NCBI GenBank assembly: GCA_965369815.1 | Contig: CBDUQS010000006.1 | Location: 1-39,569 of the forward strand | Direction: 5' to 3' | From: DAOWGG01 sp965369815 | GTDB lineage: Bacteria; Patescibacteriota; Gracilibacteria; UM-FILTER-43-11 | Length of the DNA stretch: 39,569 nucleotides | In this document: positions 31,143 through 38,011 of the stretch, piece by piece | Layout: each line of letters begins with the position of its first letter | How positions within the stretch are numbered: the stretch's first letter is position 1 | The notes under the pieces: model-generated | Told to the model about the DNA's origin: nothing | Database searches by the model: none | The model's input: only the letters and a program-made list of their open reading frames with translations | Position numbers and translations under genes: made by a program

Positions 31143-31296
31143 ACCACCGACGAACGAACACGAGAAACCACCACATGCCTTTTAAGTATAAAACAGAGAC
31201 TTAAAAGTAATGCGGGTCTGGGCAGAGTGAACGTGGAAGATGGTGGTTAAATGTACAACGCTAATTGCACGTTTCACAGAGCCCAGCGGTTTTTTT
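31143..31296 (+). ncRNA. Candidate structured RNA with intrinsic terminator
   Basis: A hairpin CTTTTAAGT/ACTTAAAAG (31179-31187, 31199-31207) precedes a long helix. Its parts are CTGGGC (31218-31223) with GCCCAG (31281-31286), a symmetric AGA/AGA internal loop, and GTGAACGTG (31227-31235) with CACGTTTCAC (31268-31277, one bulge), followed by CGG and seven T. The 32-nt apical loop contains TGGTGGTT (31241-31248), which can pair with AACCACCA (31166-31173), a pseudoknot; a second AACCACC at 31142-31148 is an alternative partner. No ORF fits. It does not match my recollection of tmRNA, SRP RNA, RNase P RNA or T-box leaders. It starts right after the lipoprotein stop, so it could be a 3' UTR product or an independent RNA. 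Confidence 0.5.
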
Positions 31297-31297
31297 G

Positions 31298-31323
31298 CTT
31301 CGTCCCGACACCTCGGGATGAAG
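31298..31323. repeat. GC-rich hairpin after the candidate RNA
   Basis: An 11-bp stem, CTTCGTCCCGA with TCGGGATGAAG (one G-T pair), around a CACC loop. Its TCCCGA/TCGGGA core recurs in the leader at 37912-37927. Confidence 0.6.
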
Positions 31324-31418
31324 AAGGATGAATTACACTTCATCGTTGGGCATTAAAAGTAGCATTACATCACAAAAGTAAGTCGCGGCCTTTGCCGCCT
31401 AAAATAAATATCCACTAA

Positions 31419-32141
31419 TTAAAACGTGAGCAAATAATGATTATCTTTCAGCCACTTCCGATGCTTCTTATAATCGGGAATAGCTTGTTCAACAAGTGCC
31501 CAATAGCGAGCGGAATGGTTCATTTCCTTAAGATGACAAAGCTCATGGACCACCACATAATCAATCACCTCAATAGGTGCCATAATCAGTCGCCAATTAA
31601 AATTAAGATTCCCACGAGATGAACAACTTCCCCATCGGGTTTTTTGATTGCGCAAAGTAACGCGATGATAACGGAATTGATAATGTTCATTGAAAAATTG
31701 AAGACGATCATGAATCACTTCTTCAGCTTTTTTACGATAAAATTGCTCAATCACCTTCTTAACAGCAATTTTTCCATCTTTTTTACCAACATGACGATAA
31801 AGAGAAATAACCATTTGATCCTCCTGGACTCGAAGATTGGAGCGTTTGCGATCCGACGGCTGAACAGCTAAATGGACCTTATCACCAAAATAATAAAAAA
31901 GATCACCCGTTCCATACTGGAATGTCGGTCGCTTAACCTTTTGCCTTTCAATGGAGGAAACCTGACGATCAATCCAAGATTTGTTTTCCTTCAAAAAACG
32001 ATCCACAGCACGCTGAGTGGTTAACCAAGGAATTACCAACTGAAATTCACCATTAGAATTGATTTGCAAACGCAACCGACTAGCACGCATGCTACGCCGA
32101 ACAGAAAGGTCAAAACCTTGATGATTAAGCTGAATATTCAT
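31419..32141 (-). CDS. YgjP-like (DUF45) zinc metallopeptidase
   Basis: A 240-residue protein of the YgjP/DUF45 family, related to SprT and wss1-type peptidases. The zinc motif HELCHLKEMNHSARYW gives HExxH plus the third His, and TRWGSCSSRGNLNFNWRL is the invariant segment just before it. In other bacteria the family is linked to restriction-modification or DNA-protein repair contexts, but here no such partner is adjacent. Cytoplasmic, typical length. Between its stop and the candidate RNA lies a small GCGGC/GCCGC hairpin. Confidence 0.92.
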   Translation of the reverse strand: MNIQLNHQGFDLSVRRSMRASRLRLQINSNGEFQLVIPWLTTQRAVDRFLKENKSWIDRQVSSIERQKVKRPTFQYGTGDLFYYFGDKVHLAVQPSDRKRSNLRVQEDQMVISLYRHVGKKDGKIAVKKVIEQFYRKKAEEVIHDRLQFFNEHYQFRYHRVTLRNQKTRWGSCSSRGNLNFNWRLIMAPIEVIDYVVVHELCHLKEMNHSARYWALVEQAIPDYKKHRKWLKDNHYLLTF

Positions 32142-32245
32142 AACAGTAATCTCACATCGATTAATACAATTGTCAATTGGATTCCTTTTGGAATTAACAA
32201 CAAAAGAATTAAAATCTAATAAATCATTTAACCTTAAATCATATT

Positions 32246-32968
32246 ATGCACAATAGAAATCCTAAAAAGACCCTCAAAGAAGCACTCGATATCGCTCTTC
32301 TAAAAAAAGATGTCATGCACCACATTGCTGGTGATAAAGTCGCAACCAAATGTGCCTACGGAATCATCGCTGTAGGAGCAGTACTTGGCGCTGTTGGTCA
32401 AATGCTTTTCGGAATTAAAATTCCATTCTTAGGGGTTGTAAAAATTGGCCTTGGAGCTGCTTTGGGCCAAGCCGTTATGACCGTTATTACTACTGTTATC
32501 GGATTATATCTAGTTAGCTTTATTGCTAAAAGTATTTTCAAAGGAAGCGCTAAACACGATGAATTTTTCCGTGTTGCAGGGTTTGGAACAATCGTAACGT
32601 TTTTGGGATTATACCCAAGTCTCTCTCTAATTTCTGGAATATGGGGATTAGTTCTATTCTTTGTTATTCTAAAAGCAGTTCACAAACTAACCACTGGCGG
32701 AGTAATTGGAACCTTTGTTGTAACATTAGTGGCAGGATTTATTCTTTCTTTAATTCTAGCTCCAATTTACGGCATGTTAGGACTCGGAAAAATGGGAGGA
32801 GGATCTTTTGAAATGAATAGTAAATTCATGAAAGGAGATTCCAAAGGATTTGAAATCAATGTTCCAGGGGACGAAGGAGGAAGTGTTAAATTTGACGCAG
32901 GTAGCATGAAAATCACTGGAGAAGATGGTGAAACAATTGAATTTAATATCCCTGTTGATTTTAAATAA
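32246..32968 (+). CDS. Multi-pass membrane protein with polar C-terminal tail
   Basis: A 240-residue protein with a short basic helix (1-30), about four to five membrane segments (about 36-178) rich in Gly and Ala, and a ~55-residue soluble tail predicted as beta strands (KFDAGSMKITGEDGETIEF). The membrane core resembles the YIP1-type fold in spacing, but I cannot confirm the family. The stop TAA shares its last A with the ATG of the methyltransferase gene, so the two are translationally coupled and may work together. Confidence 0.75.
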   Translation: MHNRNPKKTLKEALDIALLKKDVMHHIAGDKVATKCAYGIIAVGAVLGAVGQMLFGIKIPFLGVVKIGLGAALGQAVMTVITTVIGLYLVSFIAKSIFKGSAKHDEFFRVAGFGTIVTFLGLYPSLSLISGIWGLVLFFVILKAVHKLTTGGVIGTFVVTLVAGFILSLILAPIYGMLGLGKMGGGSFEMNSKFMKGDSKGFEINVPGDEGGSVKFDAGSMKITGEDGETIEFNIPVDFK

Positions 32969-33570
32969 TGGCTAAAAAACTAGACCCACAAGAGGGATAC
33001 GCTCGTTACGCCAGTGATTATGATAAGGGCGAAGAGAATTGGGACAGTTTTGAAAAAGACTATCTTAAGCCTTATATAAATGAATCTAAAGGTAAAAAGA
33101 CGCTCGATGCCGGTGCTGGCACCGGGCGTCTTAGCCTAAAGCTGCTCAAAGCAGGAGCTGACGTAACCGCTCTGGATATTTCCCCAGAAATGCTCGACTT
33201 ATTAAAAAGAAAAACAGGAGAGATTGAAACGGTAGAGGGTGAACTAGAAGACATGCCCTTTGAAGATGAAACTTTTGATATGGTTTTTTCAAGTCTAGCC
33301 CTTGTCCATCTCAAAAAAATCACCCCTTTTCTCGATGAATGCTATCGGGTTTTAAAAGACGATGGAAAATTAGTGTTAGTAAATGTACATTATCGAAAAC
33401 CACTGGTTTTAAAGGATAGTCAGGGATCTTACAGTATAAAGTGTTATAACCATTTCCCTCGTCACGTACGAGAAGCCGCCGAAGAGCTCGCTTACAGCGT
33501 CGAAGAAGACATCCTTGTTACCGAAGGAGACGACGTATGGATCAGCCAAGTTTTAGTATTGAAAAAATAA
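32968..33570 (+). CDS. Class I SAM-dependent methyltransferase
   Basis: A 200-residue methyltransferase of the Methyltransf_11/UbiE-like type. Motif I is TLDAGAGTGRLSLKLL, motif II around VTALDISPEML, motif IV DMVFSSLALVHL and post-motif VLKDDGKLVLV. The N-terminal AxYDKxxENW-like segment is typical of small-molecule enzymes. The substrate is unknown. It overlaps the membrane-protein gene by 1 bp. Its stop lies 2 bp before the inverted repeat that bounds the S23-type gene. Confidence 0.88.
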   Translation: MAKKLDPQEGYARYASDYDKGEENWDSFEKDYLKPYINESKGKKTLDAGAGTGRLSLKLLKAGADVTALDISPEMLDLLKRKTGEIETVEGELEDMPFEDETFDMVFSSLALVHLKKITPFLDECYRVLKDDGKLVLVNVHYRKPLVLKDSQGSYSIKCYNHFPRHVREAAEELAYSVEEDILVTEGDDVWISQVLVLKK

Positions 33571-33572
33571 TA

Positions 33573-34118
33573 CGAATAGTGGACCGAATTGTGCGCCAAA
33601 TAGTGGCTAGCTTTTTAAGTGATGCTTTTTAATTTCATAATTAGCAAGATTTACTATTCTAACCGATAAGTTTTTATATTTTTGATAATAGAGACTAAAA
33701 ACAGACTCTTCAATATGCCCTTTTTCAAACAAAATCTCTAAATGAGTTTTAGATTCATCACTAGAGCCAATTGAGATGTTTAAATAATGAACATACTTTC
33801 TATAATAAAAACGATTACTAAAACCCTCAGCAATATTTGCAGGAACAGAGCCTGATGATCTTCTAATCTGCCCGACTTCTTTAACATTCCAATGATAAGG
33901 AATCTTATTAACCAATCCTTCAACCTGACCAGTTAATTCAATGGCTATTTGATAAATCTTTAAATCCTCCACTTTTACTACTAACATATTCTATTAATTA
34001 CAAAATAAATAATCACTTAAATTCAAAAAGAAAGCTGATCTTAGCAAAAAATATAGAGATTATCAAGCCAACCAAAATAAAAAACCACTATCCGGTGCAC
34101 AATTCGGCCCACGATTCG
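33573..34118. mobile_element. Inverted-repeat-bounded unit with an S23-type gene
   Basis: Terminal inverted repeats of 34 bp (33573-33606 and 34085-34118) match at 29 positions, including the 12-bp core CCGAATTGTGCG/A. They enclose a single four-helix-bundle gene. The unit fills the whole space between two convergent genes: the left repeat starts 2 bp after the methyltransferase stop and the right repeat ends 4 bp before the folE stop. Layout and cargo resemble 23S rRNA intervening sequences, whose repeats pair and are cut by RNase III. No transposase is present, so mobility is inferred. Confidence 0.6.
33607..33987 (-). CDS. Four-helix-bundle (S23 / 23S rRNA IVS-type) protein
   Basis: A 126-residue protein of the four-helix-bundle family first described from 23S rRNA intervening sequences and related to the accessory Avd proteins of diversity-generating retroelements. 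The hallmark QIRRSSGSVPANIAEGFS is at 61-78. The start MLVVKVEDLKIYQIAIEL and the later SIGSSDESKTHLEILFEKG also fit the family. The protein probably assembles as a pentameric barrel that binds nucleic acid; a cellular function is not established. Its TAG stop lies directly against the left inverted repeat. No reverse transcriptase or rRNA is nearby. Confidence 0.9.
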   Translation of the reverse strand: MLVVKVEDLKIYQIAIELTGQVEGLVNKIPYHWNVKEVGQIRRSSGSVPANIAEGFSNRFYYRKYVHYLNISIGSSDESKTHLEILFEKGHIEESVFSLYYQKYKNLSVRIVNLANYEIKKHHLKS

Positions 34119-34122
34119 AAGT

Positions 34123-34674
34123 TTATCGTATTAAATCCAAAAACTCAGCCCGAGTGTTCTGATTCTTTTTAAACAAACCCGTAAAAGAAGAGGTGGAAAT
34201 TTCGCAATTCTGCTTTTCAACCCCACGTGCCTTCATACACATATGTTCCGCCTTAATAACCACGCCCACTCCAAGAGGATTGAGCATTTCGGTTAAAGTG
34301 TCTGCGACTTGTCTTGTTAAACGTTCTTGATTTTGAAGACGCCTTGAAAAGATCTCCACCAAACGAGGAAGTTTGGAAAGACCAATGATTTTATCGTTTG
34401 GAATGTAGCCAACATAAGCTTTCCCCGTAAAAGGAAGCATGTGATGCTCACAAGTAGAATAGAAATCGATATCCCTCGCGATAATCATTTCATCATATCC
34501 CTCATTATCAAAAACCGTAATGAGTTTTTTAGGATCTTCTTCATAACCTCCAAATAGCTTATTAAAACTCTTCGCCACACGCTTCGGCGTATCCACAAGG
34601 CCTTCACGCTCAATATCCTCACCAATAGCAGCGAGAAGCTCTTTAATTAACGGTTCAATAGATTCATTTTTCAT
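34123..34674 (-). CDS. folE: GTP cyclohydrolase I
   Basis: A 183-residue FolE making 7,8-dihydroneopterin triphosphate from GTP, the first step of folate and related pterins. YSTCEHHMLPF supplies the zinc Cys and the catalytic His pair, GLSKLPRLVEIFSRRLQNQERLT is the conserved helix, and EHMCMKARG gives the second zinc Cys. All catalytic residues are present and the length is standard. It follows folK by 9 bp on the same strand, in one operon. Confidence 0.96.
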   Translation of the reverse strand: MKNESIEPLIKELLAAIGEDIEREGLVDTPKRVAKSFNKLFGGYEEDPKKLITVFDNEGYDEMIIARDIDFYSTCEHHMLPFTGKAYVGYIPNDKIIGLSKLPRLVEIFSRRLQNQERLTRQVADTLTEMLNPLGVGVVIKAEHMCMKARGVEKQNCEISTSSFTGLFKKNQNTRAEFLDLIR

Positions 34675-34683
34675 AATAAGAAG

Positions 34684-35235
34684 TTAGAAAAAGGGCGTTA
34701 CTCGATGATCATTTTTTATCTCATCTAAAATTGATTGATATGACTTTCCAGTTGCAGGGCTTTTCAGCTTAGATTCAATTTCTAAAAGAGGCACCAGTAT
34801 AAACTGCCGATCAGTCATATGTCGATGAGGAATGGTTAAATGATCCGATTCCATCACGAGATCATCATACAAAAGAATATCCACATCAATCTCTCGAGAG
34901 CCCCAATGGTTTTTTTTACTTCGACCAATATCCGATTCAATCGATTGGGCTAAATCTAAAAGCTCATCAGGAGTTAACGTAATTTCAATTTTAATCACCT
35001 GATTCAAATACCACTCCTCTCCTTTTTCAGTCTTTGAGTGATTCCGATCTTCCGCCCCTTCCGCGTCGTGAAGCGGCCAAGGCTCTGTTTCATAAACTTT
35101 AGACTTTTGAATAATATGAACACCCGAATGAGCCTCTAATTTTTCCTCAACGGCCGAAAGATGAGCCATACGATCACCCATATTAGAGCCAAGAGATAAA
35201 TAAGCCGTTACTTTTTTTGGTTGAGATTTAGTCAT
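34684..35235 (-). CDS. folK: 6-hydroxymethyl-7,8-dihydropterin pyrophosphokinase
   Basis: A 183-residue HPPK adding pyrophosphate from ATP to hydroxymethyl-dihydropterin. Family marks are YLSLGSNMGDR near the start, SREIDVDILLYDD with the magnesium-binding Asp pair, and IPHRHMTDRQFILVPLLEI. An insertion rich in Asp, Glu and Lys (about 57-73) sits in the mobile loop region before WYLNQV, making it longer than the usual ~160 residues. First of the folK-folE pair. Its leader has AATTAAG-type repeats. Confidence 0.94.
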   Translation of the reverse strand: MTKSQPKKVTAYLSLGSNMGDRMAHLSAVEEKLEAHSGVHIIQKSKVYETEPWPLHDAEGAEDRNHSKTEKGEEWYLNQVIKIEITLTPDELLDLAQSIESDIGRSKKNHWGSREIDVDILLYDDLVMESDHLTIPHRHMTDRQFILVPLLEIESKLKSPATGKSYQSILDEIKNDHRVTPFF

Positions 35236-35271
35236 TCTTAATGCTTAATTCTTAGATATTGTAATTTGATA

Positions 35272-35301
35272 TTGATCAAAAGACAAAATAAAGTATAGAA
35301 T
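35272..35301 (+). promoter_or_regulatory. Promoter of the 91-aa acidic gene
   Basis: TTGATC (35272-35277) with TAGAAT (35296-35301) at 18 bp, or TATAGA at 16 bp, about 33 bp before ATG 35335. Confidence 0.5.
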
Positions 35302-35334
35302 GAAATCCTTTTTATAAAGTAACCCCCCTCCAAC

Positions 35335-35610
35335 ATGTTAGAAGAACTTGAATTTGACCACGAAGGATTGCCCCACAATCTTTCTCAAGAGGACATTCTT
35401 GCCGGAATGACCCGAGAACAAATCGAAGATATGATGAAAGACCCTTCTCAAAGCTTCCGAACCCTAAGCTCTCATGATGATGAGAAGTTTAAAGATTCTA
35501 TGCTGAGTGAAGTTGATGAAGAATGGATAACAACATTGAGTGAAGGAACTGCAGAAGAAGCTGCAAGCTTTGTAGCTCCAACCGACGAAGAAACGGATAC
35601 ACTTAACTAA
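35335..35610 (+). CDS. Small acidic hypothetical protein, 91 aa
   Basis: I do not recognise this protein. It is strongly acidic with a predicted helix around QEDILAGMTREQIEDMMKD, followed by Ser/Glu/Asp-rich segments likely to be disordered. No Cys, signal peptide or membrane segment. A plausible promoter lies upstream and the gene ends 8 bp before the convergent COG0720 gene. It is divergent from folK-folE, so it shares their control region. Confidence 0.6.
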   Translation: MLEELEFDHEGLPHNLSQEDILAGMTREQIEDMMKDPSQSFRTLSSHDDEKFKDSMLSEVDEEWITTLSEGTAEEAASFVAPTDEETDTLN

Positions 35611-35618
35611 TTCAATCG

Positions 35619-36071
35619 CTATTCACCTCGATAAACCGCGAAAGAAGTAGGGGTTTCCCATAAGGAAATTTCGTAAAGTTTGACCTGATTGGAAAATTCA
35701 GTCGGGTCAAATCCTTCTTCGGTATTGTCTTTGAAATATTTTGTGATTGATTCAGGAAGATTCGGATCATCCAACTCCGCTTGAATAAGGGTTTTTAGAT
35801 CAACCAATTGATCCCAAATCCACTGAGTGATGTTCTCACAAGAAGCGACCTCAATAATGTCGTTAAGAACCTGATGATCGAGCTTATCGAGAACCTGTTT
35901 TTTGATAATTTTTTTAAGCACCACGAAGTCAATCACTAAGCCATTCTCCCCTAACTTCCCATCAACAGTTACTTTCAAGCGATACGTATGACCGTGCATA
36001 CGTTCACACTTCCCATAATATTTAGGAAGAAAATGAGCTGAATCAAAGGTAAATTCTTTTCCAACAAGCAT
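35619..36071 (-). CDS. COG0720 pterin enzyme (PTPS/QueD family), CExxHGH type
   Basis: A 150-residue member of the 6-pyruvoyltetrahydropterin synthase / QueD family acting on dihydroneopterin triphosphate, the FolE product. Zinc ligands are H13 (FDSAHFLP) and H26/H28 in HGH; LDHQVLND gives D65/H66. The active-site motif is CERMHGH (22-28), holding both the Cys of QueD-like enzymes and the Glu characteristic of PTPS-III, which makes hydroxymethyl-dihydropterin. From knowledge of the family, this CExxHGH pattern marks PTPS-I/III proteins that can bypass FolB. With folE, folK and folP nearby and no folB or queC/queE in the window, a folate role fits better than queuosine. Confidence 0.88.
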   Translation of the reverse strand: MLVGKEFTFDSAHFLPKYYGKCERMHGHTYRLKVTVDGKLGENGLVIDFVVLKKIIKKQVLDKLDHQVLNDIIEVASCENITQWIWDQLVDLKTLIQAELDDPNLPESITKYFKDNTEEGFDPTEFSNQVKLYEISLWETPTSFAVYRGE

Positions 36072-36128
36072 GAATTCAGGGGTTAAAAAATGTGTTTCAA
36101 GTATAGAGATTTTAACCTGAAAGTAAAC

Positions 36129-36157
36129 TTGACAAATTAGAAAAAATATACTAAAAT
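36129..36157 (+). promoter_or_regulatory. Promoter of the 159-aa hypothetical gene
   Basis: Perfect TTGACA (36129-36134), a 17-bp spacer and TAAAAT (36152-36157), about 28 bp before ATG 36186. Confidence 0.8.
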
Positions 36158-36185
36158 ATATTACTATTCAATCACCTAATTTAAG

Positions 36186-36665
36186 ATGCGTCGCAACCCC
36201 TCTAAATCTCCGCTAGAAAATGAAGCGATCAACTTCATGCACCTAACCCCTATTGAAATCAACAAAGCGCTGAAAGACCTAGGCGTTGGAATAAATGTTA
36301 TAGCAAACTATTTCAATGAATTGGGAGAGAGGCTCGCAATGATTTTAGAAAATAGTGATTTTAGGAACGCACCTGAACATATTATAGAAGAATTTCAAAT
36401 AATTAGAATGCGTCGACAATATCTTGCGGAAGTTATCAACATGAACAAAGGAGAAGGTGCTGAATTGCGAATTCTATCGATCGATAAAAAAAGAGAAGAT
36501 GAAAAGCCGAAACAGCCTAAGAATATTCGAAAACGCCCTCAACCAAGGATAAGACTCGTGAAAGACGACGAAAAGAATAGAGGGATAAAATTACCTCCTG
36601 TACCAACAGAAGCTCAGATGGAATGGAGAAAAAAAACTGAAGCTCGAATTCAACAAAATCAATAA
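36186..36665 (+). CDS. Hypothetical protein, 159 aa, with PQPR tail
   Basis: I do not recognise the fold. Residues 1-95 look helical (LTPIEINKALKDLGVGINVI and onwards). The C-terminal ~45 residues are basic and proline-rich and closely resemble the C-terminus of the next gene. Both carry PQPR, then a V-rich strand, then LPPVPT or PPPMPT, then a helix ending in a tryptophan-containing WR/W..K..AR.. segment. A shared tail on neighbouring proteins suggests a common partner or localisation signal. A strong promoter lies upstream; the next gene follows after 32 bp. Confidence 0.65.
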   Translation: MRRNPSKSPLENEAINFMHLTPIEINKALKDLGVGINVIANYFNELGERLAMILENSDFRNAPEHIIEEFQIIRMRRQYLAEVINMNKGEGAELRILSIDKKREDEKPKQPKNIRKRPQPRIRLVKDDEKNRGIKLPPVPTEAQMEWRKKTEARIQQNQ

Positions 36666-36697
36666 AAAAATATTATAATTAAATTACCCTCTATAAA

Positions 36698-36937
36698 ATG
36701 GCTTGTATAGAAATCAATTACGGAGACCCTGAAACAGATCTAATTATTTCGGATAGCAAAAAAGATCATGAAAAAAGGCCTGAGCCTGTTGATATCCGCG
36801 ATATTCCTCAGCCAAGAACTCAAATTGTAGAAATAACTGAACAGGAGGAAGAAGAAACGCCTCCTCCAATGCCAACCAACGAGCAAATAAAACAATGGAG
36901 AAGGGAAATCGACGAAAGGATCAAACGAAACAATTAG
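36698..36937 (+). CDS. Hypothetical protein, 79 aa, tail paralog
   Basis: A 79-residue protein whose last ~45 residues (IPQPRTQIVEI, PPPMPTNEQIKQWRREI) are paralogous to the C-terminus of the preceding gene product, joined to a short acidic N-terminus (INYGDPETDLIISD). Function unknown. TATAAT appears in the 32-bp gap before it, so it may have a second promoter. It overlaps the convergent folP gene by 4 bp. Confidence 0.6.
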   Translation: MACIEINYGDPETDLIISDSKKDHEKRPEPVDIRDIPQPRTQIVEITEQEEEETPPPMPTNEQIKQWRREIDERIKRNN

Positions 36938-37725
36938 TCTATTTTTATTTGATCAGCCAATAATTTAATATGGTGCATCCGAGCAATCGATGCGCCATTT
37001 TTAATGGCTTTTAAACTCCATTCAGCACTAAGTTCATCACGTTCAGAAACATCTCCACCCAAAAATGATTTACGCGAAAGCCCAATCATAACCGGGTACC
37101 CTAAAGATTTCAGCTCATCAAGGCGGTCAATAATCTCGAAACTGTATTTCGGATTTGCACTCACAAACATCCCCATCCCCGGATCAATAATAATTTTCTC
37201 TTCTGGAAAACCTGCCTGAATCAAGACACTAGCCCTTTCAACTAAAAACGCTTTAATCGAAGCAATGACATCGTCATAAATCAGCCATTCCTTTGTCGTA
37301 CGAGGAGTGCCGTCTTTGGAATACATTAGAACCACATGAGGCTGATAATTTACCAAAACCTGAAGCATTTTCGAATCACCACGAAGCGCGGTAACATCAT
37401 TAACCATCTGAAAACCGGATTTCAAAGCCAATTCCGCCACATCTGATTTATAAGTATCTATCGAAAAAACAACCTCTCTCCAAAGTTCTTGGTCATCAAT
37501 CAAATTCATCAAGGGAGCAAGACGATTAATCTCTTCATCTAGGGAAACATTGGAGGATCCAGGCCCTGTTGATTCAGCTCCCACATCAATAATATCCACC
37601 CCCTCTTTAATCATCTCCTGAATTCGAAGCGCGGCATCACCAATGTGAAAATGCTGACCTCCATCCGAAAAAGAATCAGGCGTCACATTCAGAACCCCCA
37701 TGATTTTGGGTTTATCAAAATTCAT
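36934..37725 (-). CDS. folP: Dihydropteroate synthase
   Basis: A 263-residue TIM-barrel enzyme joining hydroxymethyl-dihydropterin pyrophosphate with p-aminobenzoate. MGVLNVTPDSFSDGG, IIDVGAESTGPGS, FSIDTYKSDV, MVNDVTAL, IIDPGMGM and GLSRKSFL are the family's ordered motifs. Three positions differ from the usual: the Arg of ESTRPG is Gly, DPGIGF reads DPGMGM, and the C-terminal RVHDV reads RMHHI with Arg and His kept. The Arg/Gly loop is part of the pABA and sulfonamide site. With folE, folK and the COG0720 gene it completes the pterin branch up to dihydropteroate. Confidence 0.93.
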   Translation of the reverse strand: MNFDKPKIMGVLNVTPDSFSDGGQHFHIGDAALRIQEMIKEGVDIIDVGAESTGPGSSNVSLDEEINRLAPLMNLIDDQELWREVVFSIDTYKSDVAELALKSGFQMVNDVTALRGDSKMLQVLVNYQPHVVLMYSKDGTPRTTKEWLIYDDVIASIKAFLVERASVLIQAGFPEEKIIIDPGMGMFVSANPKYSFEIIDRLDELKSLGYPVMIGLSRKSFLGGDVSERDELSAEWSLKAIKNGASIARMHHIKLLADQIKID

Positions 37726-37770
37726 GCACTCATTCTAAATGCAAAATAGAAAATGGAAATACATAAAATA

Positions 37771-37798
37771 TTGACATAAAAATTAAATAATGTACTAT
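37771..37798 (+). promoter_or_regulatory. Promoter of the leader RNA and repeat gene
   Basis: Perfect TTGACA (37771-37776), a 16-bp spacer and TACTAT (37793-37798). Transcription would begin near 37805. Confidence 0.6.
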
Positions 37799-37804
37799 TA
37801 TAAG

Positions 37805-38011
37805 CCAAATTTAACCAAAACCCTGATCTGATTTCAAACGAAAAGTAATGGTAGAAATCAGATGGTAGTATACCCACTATTTCAGATTCGCCTGAGTGGG
37901 CAAGAGGGCCGTCCCGATTCGTCGGGAAGTCAGGAGAGCGTCTTAAACCGTGAAGTGGACCTTTCACAATCTATTGTCCAAATAAGGACAAGGTTGTAAT
38001 GCCCACTTTTT
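37805..38011 (+). ncRNA. Structured leader ending in a terminator before the repeat gene
   Basis: About 205 nt with at least five helices: ATCTGATTTC/GAAATCAGAT (37826-37835, 37854-37863); CCCACT/AGTGGG (37873-37878, 37895-37900) with inner CAG/CTG; TCCCGA-TTCG-TCGGGA (37912-37927); and a final hairpin. The final hairpin has AAGTGG/CCACTT (37953-37958, 38003-38008), ACAATC/GGTTGT and TTGTCC/GGACAA, and ends in five T. AGTGGGCA (37895-37902) can instead pair with TGCCCACT (38000-38007), excluding both the second and the final hairpin. Mutually exclusive helices ending in a terminator next to a start codon are the layout of an attenuator or riboswitch. A separate small RNA is the alternative. 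Confidence 0.5.

Noticed and set aside
31143..31296. Assignment of this RNA to tmRNA, SRP RNA, RNase P RNA or T-box
   Set aside because: The conserved landmarks (tRNA-like T arm, GGAAGGAAGCA loop, GAGGAAAGTC, GGGTGGNACCGCG) are not present.
33573..34118. Complete insertion sequence
   Set aside because: The only gene is an S23-type four-helix bundle; there is no transposase and no clear target-site duplication.
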